From positions 1-64,000 of the forward strand of contig NZ_NSLB01000006.1 of the NCBI RefSeq assembly GCF_002304225.1: 64,000 bases of DNA, read 5' to 3'. The translations under genes and the position numbers were made by a program. The stretch's first letter is position 1. Each line of letters opens with the position of its first letter. This DNA comes from Pseudomonas sp. HAR-UPW-AIA-41. Its GTDB lineage: Bacteria > Pseudomonadota > Gammaproteobacteria > Pseudomonadales > Pseudomonadaceae. Below are positions 10,001 through 17,132 of the stretch, piece after piece. The notes beneath the pieces were generated by a model, which was not told the origin of the DNA, did not search any database, and saw nothing but the letters and a program-made list of their open reading frames with translations.

Positions 10001-11365
10001 ACCTGGACGGCGACCCTGACGCCGAGCAACAACGTCACCGACACCACCAACCTGATCACCCTGGACAACACCGGCTACACCGATGCCGCCGGCAACACCG
10101 GCAGCGGCACCACCGACTCCAACAACTACGCCATCGACAGCCGGGCCCCGGCCGTCACCTCCGTCGGCGTGCCGGCCAACGGCACCTACCTGACCGGCGA
10201 CACCCTCGACTTCACGGTGAACTTCGATGAAGCCGTGACCGTTGACACCTCCGGCGGTACGCCGCGCCTGGCCATCACCCTTGACACAGGCGGCACCGTC
10301 TACGCCAACTACCTCAGCGGTTCGGGCGGCACCGCCCTAGTGTTCCGCCTCACCGTCGCCAGCGGCCAGCAGGACAGCAACGGCATCGCCGTCGGCGCCA
10401 GCCTCGATGCCAACGGCGCGACCTTGCGCGATGCCGCCGGCAACAATGCCCAGACCGTGCTCAACAACGTGGGTTCCAGTGCCGGTGTGCTTGTGGATGC
10501 CGCCGCTCCGCAGATCACCAACATCGCCATCGATGGTACCTCGCCGACCCGCGACACCACCCTCAGCTTCACCGTGACCTTCAGCGAGGACGTCAGCGGC
10601 GTCGACCTGGCCGACTTCGCCCTGGCCACCAGCGGCAGCGCCAGCGGCACGCTTCTGTCACTGGTGCAGGTGGATGCGCGCACCTACCGCGTCACCGTCA
10701 GCGGTGTCACCGGTCAGGGCACCCTCGGGCTGTCCCTGGCGGCCGCCGGCAGCGGCATCACCGACACCGTCGGCAACGCCATGGCGAACAACTTCGTCAC
10801 CGTGGGCTACGTGTTGGGTGGGGTCGAGGGCGACCCGGAATTCCGTGCTAACCCGACGCCCAGCGTGCCAACCACGCCGACCGCACCGATCCAGCCCAGC
10901 GTACCCAGCGTGCCACCGTCCAGCACCACTTCGCCGTTGCTACCGCCGCCGCTGTTCGAGCAGCCGACTCTGGGCAGCGGGGTGCCCACCGTGGACAGCA
11001 TCTTCATGAACCCAAACGCCCTGGCGCCCAGCTACATCGCCCAGGTCTTTGCCAGCAGCGACAGTAGCGCCAGTGACGGCGGCGGGCGTGGTTTCCTCGG
11101 CTTCGGCGGGGGCGACGGCGGCGTGTTCGGCACCAGCAGCTTGTCCAGCATGTTTGGCAAAGATGTGCCACAGCAGGATATGCAATTTAAGGTATTTGAC
11201 GGCAAACAATGGCGTGTTGGGGACACTGGCAAAAATGGGCGGAGCCTGACCGGTGCCCCCACTCTTGGCCAGCAACTGAACGCCATGAAAGAAGCCGACA
11301 TGCGCCCCGTGCGCGAGTTGGCCCAGGCCCTCGGGCAGGTGGCGGGGGCCACAACCCGTGGCTGA
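4080..11365 (+). CDS. Giant DUF4347 / autotransporter-repeat / Ig-like surface protein, interrupted by two +1 frameshifts
   Basis: The reading runs in three frames: 4080 to about 7581, about 7582 to 8427, and 8429 to 11365. Skipping one base near 7581 and one in the CCC at 8426-8428 restores a single protein of about 2427 residues. Domains in order: LEPR-like motif LEQRVMFDGA (35-44); DUF4347 (about 85-245) with HG at 142-143 and YAC at 183-185; a beta-helix with a Gly-rich stretch (about 380-500); a cadherin-like segment (about 600-760); five units of an 85-residue repeat with the TLTLSGSNTYSGATTVSAGTL theme (nt 7297-8440); three 102-residue Ig-like repeats (nt 9226-10143) and related Ig-like domains; a Pro/Ser linker; and a C-terminal tail. 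No RTX nonapeptides and no autotransporter beta-barrel are present. It is probably an exported adhesin or biofilm protein. The frame breaks could be sequencing errors, real mutations or phase variation. Confidence 0.8.
7297..8440 (+). repeat. Tandem 85-codon repeats inside the giant gene
   Basis: The phrase encoding TLTLSGSN recurs at about 7297, 7555, 7810, 8065 and 8323, spaced 258, 255, 255 and 258 bp. Each unit carries an SGSN-TY-GATTVSAGTLS start and an ATTIDNAI centre, which resembles the passenger-associated repeats of classical autotransporters. Both apparent frame changes fall within this repeat block. Confidence 0.85.
9226..10143 (+). repeat. Three tandem 102-codon Ig-like repeats inside the giant gene
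   Basis: Units begin near 9226, 9532 and 9838, a 306-bp period. Each has the pattern RPTATI-VTDT-LKAG, then FNEAVTGL-T-DFSVANG-LSGLSS-DGG-TWTAT, then ITLDNTGYTD-AGN-GSGTTDS. The second and third copies are nearly identical at the nucleotide level, suggesting recent duplication or gene conversion. The pattern fits bacterial Ig-like (Big) domains of adhesins. Confidence 0.85.
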
Positions 11366-11414
11366 CATGACAAGAAAGGGAACTACCTTGCCGTACCAGG
11401 GGGCGGCTGCCAGC

Positions 11415-12905
11415 ATGAACCAGACCTACAAGCTCTTTACCGCCAGTCTGTTGGCCTTGGCCATCAGTGGGTGTGCCGTTACTACCCAGCCGATCGACCG
11501 CAGCGAGAGCGAAGCACGCGCAAGGGCGGATATCTCCAGCATGTTTAAGGACCAGGAGCCCCTTAGTGGGCCCCTGTCCCTGAATGAGGCAATGGCCCGG
11601 GCCATCAAGTACAACCTTGAGGCTCGCCTGAAGGTGATGGAGCATGCTCTAGCCGAGCGCCAGCTGGACTTAGCGACCTTCGACATGCTGCCGCGCATGG
11701 CGTTATCCGCCGGCTATGCAGGTCGAAATAACGTCAGTGCTTCCAGCAGCCGCAGCATCGAGACTGGCTCCCAGTCCCTGGAGCCCTCCACCTCTCAGGA
11801 CCGCGACCGTAACGTAGCTGACCTCACCTTGGTGTGGAACGTACTCGACTTCGGTGTCAGCTATGTCAGCGCCAAGCAGCAGGCCGACCAGCGCCTGATT
11901 GTCGAGGAGCGCCGCCGCAAGGTCATCCACACCATTACCCAGGACGTACGCTCCGCTTATTGGCGAGCTGTTGCCGCCGAGCGGTTGCTCAAGCAGATCG
12001 ACAGCCTCATGACTCGCGTCGATCAAGCCCGTACCGACAGCCGTAACCTGAGTGCTCAGCGGATTGGTGATCCAGTGCAAGCGCTGAGCTACCAGAGAGC
12101 CTTGATCGAGGCCACCCGTCAGTTGGAGGAACAGCGTCGTGCGTTGTCCCTGGCCAAGACCGAACTGGCCGCGCTCATCAACCTGCCACTGAATACCGAC
12201 TTCCAGTTGGCTGCCAGCGACGGTTACACGCTGCCCGAGCTGAAGGTTGACTTCTCCCAACTGGAGCATCAGGCCCTGGCCAGCCGCCCTGAACTGCGAG
12301 AGCAGGACTATCAGGCCCGAATCAGCGCCGCCGAGACCCGCAAGGCCATGCTGCGCCTGTTGCCCGGTCTGGAGTTCTCTGCCGGTGGTCACTCTGACAG
12401 CAACAGCTTCCTGGTAAACCAGAGTTGGGCGGACTACGGCGTTAAGGTCACCTGGAACCTGTTCAACGTGCTCTCTGCACCGATGGCTATCGATGTTGCC
12501 AAAACAGGCCAGGAGGTCGCCAATGCCCGTCGCCAGGCCATGTCCATGGCCATCCTCGCACAGCTTTACGTGGCTAACGCCAACTACGCAGAAGCCCGCC
12601 GTCAGTTTCAGACCAGCCAGCAGTTGGCCGATCTGGACGGTCAGATCGCCGAGCAACTGCGTAACCGCTACAGCACCCAGAGTATCGGTGAGCTGGAGCT
12701 GATCCAGGGCGAGCTGAATGCCCTGCAGGCTCAGCTAAGGCGTGACCTGGCGTATGCCGATCTCCGTAATGCCTACAATCAGGTATTTGTCAGTGCGGGG
12801 GTCGATCTGCTGCCGTCCAGTGTTCCTGACACCCGATTGTCCACTTTGGCTCAAGTGCTGCAGGACGGGGAGTCAAGACTCTCTATGGGGCAGCTAAATC
12901 CCTAG
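11415..12905 (+). CDS. TolC-family outer membrane efflux lipoprotein
   Basis: The product has 496 residues. A lipoprotein signal ends in the lipobox AISGC with Cys20. The body shows the two-fold TolC pattern: LNEAMARAIKYNLEAR near the start, a conserved WNVLDFGVSY segment, long coiled-coil helices with RQLEEQRRALSLAKTELAALINLP, and a second half with a parallel WNLFN segment. It should form the trimeric outer-membrane channel for export of the giant protein encoded 49 bp upstream. The ATG at 11415 is preceded by AGGGGG; an in-frame TTG at 11388 behind AAGAAAGGGAA is a possible longer start. Its codon use is somewhat less GC-biased than the giant gene. Confidence 0.88.
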   Translation: MNQTYKLFTASLLALAISGCAVTTQPIDRSESEARARADISSMFKDQEPLSGPLSLNEAMARAIKYNLEARLKVMEHALAERQLDLATFDMLPRMALSAGYAGRNNVSASSSRSIETGSQSLEPSTSQDRDRNVADLTLVWNVLDFGVSYVSAKQQADQRLIVEERRRKVIHTITQDVRSAYWRAVAAERLLKQIDSLMTRVDQARTDSRNLSAQRIGDPVQALSYQRALIEATRQLEEQRRALSLAKTELAALINLPLNTDFQLAASDGYTLPELKVDFSQLEHQALASRPELREQDYQARISAAETRKAMLRLLPGLEFSAGGHSDSNSFLVNQSWADYGVKVTWNLFNVLSAPMAIDVAKTGQEVANARRQAMSMAILAQLYVANANYAEARRQFQTSQQLADLDGQIAEQLRNRYSTQSIGELELIQGELNALQAQLRRDLAYADLRNAYNQVFVSAGVDLLPSSVPDTRLSTLAQVLQDGESRLSMGQLNP

Positions 12906-13111
12906 TCCTTGAGATGGGGGTAGCGCAGCTGGGATAAATCGAGCTGTGGTTGCTCCCCGCCCTACATCAATGCCAGTCCATGCCGCCAGTAGCAATTCAG
13001 GTGACATTGAAGTTCGCCGATCAATACTCGGCGGGTAGAAACGCTTGAGGCACGCAGCTTTAGCAGTTTGCGCGCCGGCCAGAGGAAGGGGTTGCGCTGT
13101 CTCTGTAAATT

Positions 13112-13141
13112 ACCGGCACACAGAAAGTGCTGTGTGCCGGT
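13112..13141. terminator. Perfect 12-bp inverted repeat, likely terminator of yqhD
   Basis: ACCGGCACACAG at 13112-13123 pairs exactly with 13130-13141 around a 6-base loop. It lies 7 bp past the stop of the leftward yqhD gene. The T-run on that side is weak (TAATTTAC), so it may act as a stabilising 3' hairpin or a weak terminator, also facing rightward readthrough from the TolC gene. Confidence 0.6.
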
Positions 13142-13147
13142 GAGTGC

Positions 13148-14320
13148 CTACAACGCTAGTTCCAGCACTTGGCGAGAAACCTCTAGGGTCACATCACCGC
13201 GCTCAGAAAGCGCAACCATGCCGTGCTTCTCCAGCGCTTGAAGTACGCGTTCAATACCTTGCTGGTCGATGCCGTGTGCCGACAGGCGGGTGGCAATGCC
13301 TAGGCTGTTGAAGAAGGCTTCGGTGTTGACGATTGCGGCGTCGATGCGTACATCGTCACTGCCTTCGGTGATGCCCCACACGCGCTCGGCGAATTGCAGC
13401 AGCTTTTCGCGCTTGGGTTCCCGACGTACACGCCACATCGACGGCAACACCACGGCCAAGCTTTGCGCGTGGTCGATGCCAAACAGTGCGGTCAGTTCGT
13501 GGCCGAGCATGTGCACACTCCAATCGTGCGGCACGCCCGAACCGATCAGTCCGTTCAAGGCCATTGTGGCGCTCCACACCAGATTCGAGCGCGCAGCGTA
13601 GTTTGTCGGCTCGTCCACGGTGGTTTTGCCAATTTCCAGCAGGGTTTGCAGGATGCCCTCAGCGGCGCGGTCTTGGAAGCGTGCATCCACAGGGTAGGTG
13701 AGGTACTGCTCGACCACATGCACGAAGGCATCCACGACGCCGTTGGCAACCTGAATAGCCGGCAGGGTGTATGTTAGCTCCGGGTCCAGAATCGAGAACG
13801 TGGGGAAGGTCAGCGGGCTGTACACCGGCAGCTTGTCTTCCCCGCGGCTGATCACCGCGAAGCAGTTCATTTCCGAACCAGTTGCCGGTAGGGTGGCCAC
13901 GGTGCCCAGGGCAATCGCGTTATTCACCGGCACTGGGTTGAAGCCGTGAATAAGCAGCTGGTCTTCCTTGGCCTGGTATTCGGTATTGGCGGCAGCGAGG
14001 GCGATGAACTTGGTGGCATCCATCACCGAGCCGCCTCCCACCGCGAGCAGAAAGTCGATCTGCTCGGCGCGAACGCGATCGACGGCTTGCATGGCTGTCT
14101 CGAACTTGGGGTTAGCTTCGATGCCGCCGAATTCGCTCACGCTGCGCGCCGACTTGGCTAGCTCGGCCTTCACCTTGTCGAGCACGCCGTTACGCACCAC
14201 GCTGCCGCCGCCGTAAGTGATCATCACCTTCGCCTTCTTTGGCACCAGGCTATCTAGCTGGCTGAGTTGGCCCTGACCGAAGACGATTTGGGTGGGATTG
14301 TAGAAATTGAAGTTCAGCAT
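13148..14320 (-). CDS. yqhD: NADPH-dependent aldehyde reductase / iron-containing alcohol dehydrogenase, YqhD-like
   Basis: The product has 390 residues and is colinear with E. coli YqhD (387 residues). The cofactor-binding segments YGGGSV and LLAVGGGSVMDATKF are present, followed by LPATGSE. Metal-ligand segments are NGVVDAFVHVVEQY (Asp and His) and LGHELTALFGIDHAQ (two His). The enzyme reduces short-chain aldehydes such as methylglyoxal, glyoxal and lipid-derived aldehydes to alcohols with NADPH, in the cytoplasm. It is divergent from an AraC-type regulator of the YqhC type, the arrangement expected for aldehyde-inducible control. The GERGDVTLEVSRQVLE tail is also typical of the family. Confidence 0.92.
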   Translation of the reverse strand: MLNFNFYNPTQIVFGQGQLSQLDSLVPKKAKVMITYGGGSVVRNGVLDKVKAELAKSARSVSEFGGIEANPKFETAMQAVDRVRAEQIDFLLAVGGGSVMDATKFIALAAANTEYQAKEDQLLIHGFNPVPVNNAIALGTVATLPATGSEMNCFAVISRGEDKLPVYSPLTFPTFSILDPELTYTLPAIQVANGVVDAFVHVVEQYLTYPVDARFQDRAAEGILQTLLEIGKTTVDEPTNYAARSNLVWSATMALNGLIGSGVPHDWSVHMLGHELTALFGIDHAQSLAVVLPSMWRVRREPKREKLLQFAERVWGITEGSDDVRIDAAIVNTEAFFNSLGIATRLSAHGIDQQGIERVLQALEKHGMVALSERGDVTLEVSRQVLELAL

Positions 14321-14401
14321 GGTTTTACCCTCAGTGTTGCAGAGGCTCGCGGTGAGCCGATGGCCTGCATTTTGGGTAAATGGACCGGAATGACAAACAC
14401 C

Positions 14402-14416
14402 TATTAGTGGCTAATA
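14402..14416. promoter_or_regulatory. Palindrome in the yqhD/yqhC intergenic region
   Basis: TATTAG-TGG-CTAATA is a perfect 6-3-6 palindrome in the AT-rich 180-bp gap between the divergent genes. It is a candidate operator for the AraC-type regulator or another factor; no direct evidence identifies the binder. Confidence 0.35.
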
Positions 14417-14500
14417 TTTGCCTAAAGCTATCTCTGGCTATGGATTTATCGTTGATAATGGTAGATTCGTTGCCTAATTCTGTTTGTTCTTGGGGCGGTG

Positions 14501-15388
14501 ATGCAATCATTGGCAGCCTTGTTGCGGGCCCTCAACCTGCCCGATGGTTTCTCGGAAACGGGCCTGCCCGGCGTGCGCTTCTTCGCCTCGCGCCAAGCCA
14601 TCGCTCGTGCCCCGCTGGTGTACGACCCGGGGATCTGTATCGTTGCGCAGGGCACCAAGGTTGGCTATTTGGGTGGCAGACAGTTCGTCTATGACGCGGA
14701 TACCTACTTGCTGGTTTCCGCCACCTTGCCCTTCGAGTGCGAGACTTTCGCCAGCCCCGAGGACCCCTTGCTCGGTCTGTATATTGATATCGATCTGCCC
14801 CAGCTCAATGCGTTGATCGACGAGTTAGGAACGGCTGCACTCTCGTCTGATGAGGCGGAGCAGGCTATGCCGCGCGTCATCGCCCCGGTGCCGCTTGAGG
14901 CAGAGATGCTCGACGCCCTAGGTCGGTTGATTCGTTGTCTGGGTAGCGCCAGCGAGCGGCGTATTCTTGGCCCGGGCCTGCTGCGCGAGATTTTTTACCG
15001 TGCCCTGCAGGGCAGCCAGGCCGCCGCCCTGTATGCACTGGCCTCGCACAACGGCCATTTTGCTCGGGTGGCGCGTGCGCTACAGCTGATCCAGCACAAC
15101 TATGCTCAGCATCTGGATGTCGAGAAACTGGCCCGCCAGGCCAATATGAGCAGCTCGGCGTTTCATCGCGCCTTCAAGCAAGTCACCGATGATTCGCCGC
15201 TGCAGTATCTGAAGAAAATCCGCCTGAGCAAGGCGCGTGACTTTATCGTTCAGCAGGGCATGAAAGCCTATGTCGCTGCTGATCAGGTCGGTTATGAAAG
15301 CGCCTCGCAGTTCAGTCGCGAGTTCAAGCGCTATTTCGGCCACAGCCCGGCTCAACTGATGCGCGATAGCCAGCAGGAGCGGGTTTAA
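14501..15388 (+). CDS. yqhC: AraC-family transcriptional activator, YqhC-like
   Basis: The product has 295 residues. The N-terminal half (about 20-150) is the cupin-like AraC_N domain with the typical YDPGICIVAQGTKVGYLGG start. The C-terminal 100 residues form the double helix-turn-helix: LDVEKLARQANMSSSAFHRAFK and then AADQVGYESASQFSREFKRYFG. E. coli YqhC senses reactive aldehydes and activates yqhD; the divergent position here matches that role. The ATG at 14501 lies just after GGGGCGG; a GTG immediately upstream (14498) is possible. Confidence 0.88.
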   Translation: MQSLAALLRALNLPDGFSETGLPGVRFFASRQAIARAPLVYDPGICIVAQGTKVGYLGGRQFVYDADTYLLVSATLPFECETFASPEDPLLGLYIDIDLPQLNALIDELGTAALSSDEAEQAMPRVIAPVPLEAEMLDALGRLIRCLGSASERRILGPGLLREIFYRALQGSQAAALYALASHNGHFARVARALQLIQHNYAQHLDVEKLARQANMSSSAFHRAFKQVTDDSPLQYLKKIRLSKARDFIVQQGMKAYVAADQVGYESASQFSREFKRYFGHSPAQLMRDSQQERV

Positions 15389-16029
15389 CCCGTGCATCCC
15401 TAAGTTGGATTTGGAGATTGTTCAGCACTGATACTCTGAGGTGGTCAGGGCAGTCTTATTGACTGGCGTGACAAGGGGCTGGCGGAGTGGGAGGGCGAGC
15501 GCTGCCGAGTCTTTTTGTCACGAATGGCCTTTTTCCTGCTCAACCTGCCCGCAATGCCATGCGTGTTGGGTGTTACTGGTTGGCTCTCTATCTGTACCGC
15601 TACGGGCCTATGCAGTGTCGCGCGCGGGGTGATGGTCATACAGACTGATCCTCAACGTGGCTAATAGAGTCTTTGGCTCGTGCACGCTTATGACGCGTGC
15701 AGTGCGACTTTTGTCTGTTGATGAGGCGATCTAGCTCAACCGTCGTGAATACAATCGCCTGGTTGTAAGGATTGCTCCGATGTTTGTACTGGGTTTATGC
15801 GCGCTGTCGGGGAGCCGATGCGATTCTTGCTGGCTAGCTAAGGTTTATGGCGCACGCTTTGCTTCAATGGCGCCGCTCGTTCAGTGGATCAATGCTGAGT
15901 GATCTATTCCCCCCGACATGGCGAACATTCAGGGAAATGTTATGGATGGCGCAGAGTCGTTATTGATGCAATAAAGAACAACAGCAGATCTGGTGCTGGC
16001 GGATAACCCTTTTTGGAGACCTCATCGTA
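15389..16029. other. Intergenic region between yqhC and moaA
   Basis: This 641-bp gap has no open frame with family features or consistent codon bias. The last 70 bases are AT-richer and contain the moaA leader with GGAG about 11 bases before its ATG. No terminator with a clear T-run and no known riboswitch fold was recognised. Confidence 0.5.
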
Positions 16030-17022
16030 ATGGACAGACAGCTGATGGATGGCTTTGGCCGCAGCATTGAGTATCTGCGCCTATCGGTCACCGATCGTTG
16101 CGATTTCCGTTGCGTTTACTGCATGGCAGAAGAGATGACGTTTCTTCCTCGCCAGCAGGTTCTGACTCTGGAAGAGATTGAAAGGGTTGCGCGACTCTTT
16201 GTTGCAAACGGAGTGAAGAAGATTCGTCTGACTGGTGGTGAACCGCTGGTTCGTCGGGGCATTGTTGTGCTGTGCGAAAAAATTGCAGCATTGCCAGGCC
16301 TTCGCGAGTTGGTGATGACCAGTAATGGCTCTCAGCTTGGCAAACTGGCTCGGCCGTTGGCCGACGCGGGTGTCAAACGGATGAACATCAGCCTGGATAG
16401 CCTTGATGCTGACAAGTTCCGTGCGATCACCCGCACTGGTGATTTGAGCCAAGTGCTAGCTGGCATTGAAGCGTCTAGCAATGCCGGTTTTGCCCGAGTC
16501 AAGATCAATACGGTAGTGATGCAGGGGCGTAATGCTGATGAGGTGGTTGATCTGCTGGATTTTGCAGTCAATCGAGGCCTGGATATCAGCTTTATCGAAG
16601 AGATGCCTCTTGGCGAGGTCGGGCGTTCGCGTGGCGAAAGTTTCTGCTCCAGCGACTGGGTGCGCGAACGTATCAGTGAACGCTATAGCCTGGTCGATAG
16701 CGCTGAACAGAGTGGCGGCCCGGCCCGTTATGTACGCCTGAAGGATTTTCCAGACAGCCGCATCGGTTTCATTTCGCCGCACAGCCACAACTTTTGTAGC
16801 ACCTGTAACCGTGTGCGCCTGACTGCAGAAGGGCGTCTTCTATTGTGTCTGGGTCACGAGAACTCGATCGATATGCGCGCCTTGCTGCGCCGCTACCCCG
16901 AGACTGACCAGCCTCTGCTGGATGCTCTGCGAATAGCTCTGGGCAATAAACCGTTGCGCCATGAGTTCAACCTTGACGGTGAGGTACAGGTACTGCGTTT
17001 TATGAACGCCAGTGGTGGCTGA
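16030..17022 (+). CDS. moaA: GTP 3',8-cyclase MoaA (molybdenum cofactor biosynthesis)
   Basis: The product has 330 residues. The radical-SAM cluster motif CDFRCVYC is at C24, C28 and C31, followed by LTGGEPLVR for SAM binding. The second, substrate-binding 4Fe-4S cluster uses C256, C259 and C273 (CSTCNRVRL...LLLC). The protein ends in Gly-Gly, needed for radical generation in the family. It converts GTP to 3',8-cyclo-GTP, the first step of molybdopterin synthesis. It stands alone here without moaC, moaD or moaE, as is common for extra moaA copies in pseudomonads. Ribosome site GGAG. Confidence 0.95.
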   Translation: MDRQLMDGFGRSIEYLRLSVTDRCDFRCVYCMAEEMTFLPRQQVLTLEEIERVARLFVANGVKKIRLTGGEPLVRRGIVVLCEKIAALPGLRELVMTSNGSQLGKLARPLADAGVKRMNISLDSLDADKFRAITRTGDLSQVLAGIEASSNAGFARVKINTVVMQGRNADEVVDLLDFAVNRGLDISFIEEMPLGEVGRSRGESFCSSDWVRERISERYSLVDSAEQSGGPARYVRLKDFPDSRIGFISPHSHNFCSTCNRVRLTAEGRLLLCLGHENSIDMRALLRRYPETDQPLLDALRIALGNKPLRHEFNLDGEVQVLRFMNASGG

Positions 17023-17132
17023 CTCGCTTCGCTGTACATGCCAAGTTTGCACATGATCATAAGTCCCGTGATCTCTGACGAGAGCGGTGTTCAGACATCA
17101 GGCGCTGGAGTACTTCTGCTCAGTAGTGCCAA

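Noticed and set aside
7297..10143. The regular repeats as a possible CRISPR array
   Set aside because: The repeats are 255-306 bp, in frame with protein repeats and diverge like coding repeats; no 25-40-bp repeat with unique spacers is present.
15955..15980. An FNR/Anr-like TTGAT half-site before moaA
   Set aside because: The second half (ATCAA) is missing at the required spacing, so only a chance half-site can be claimed.
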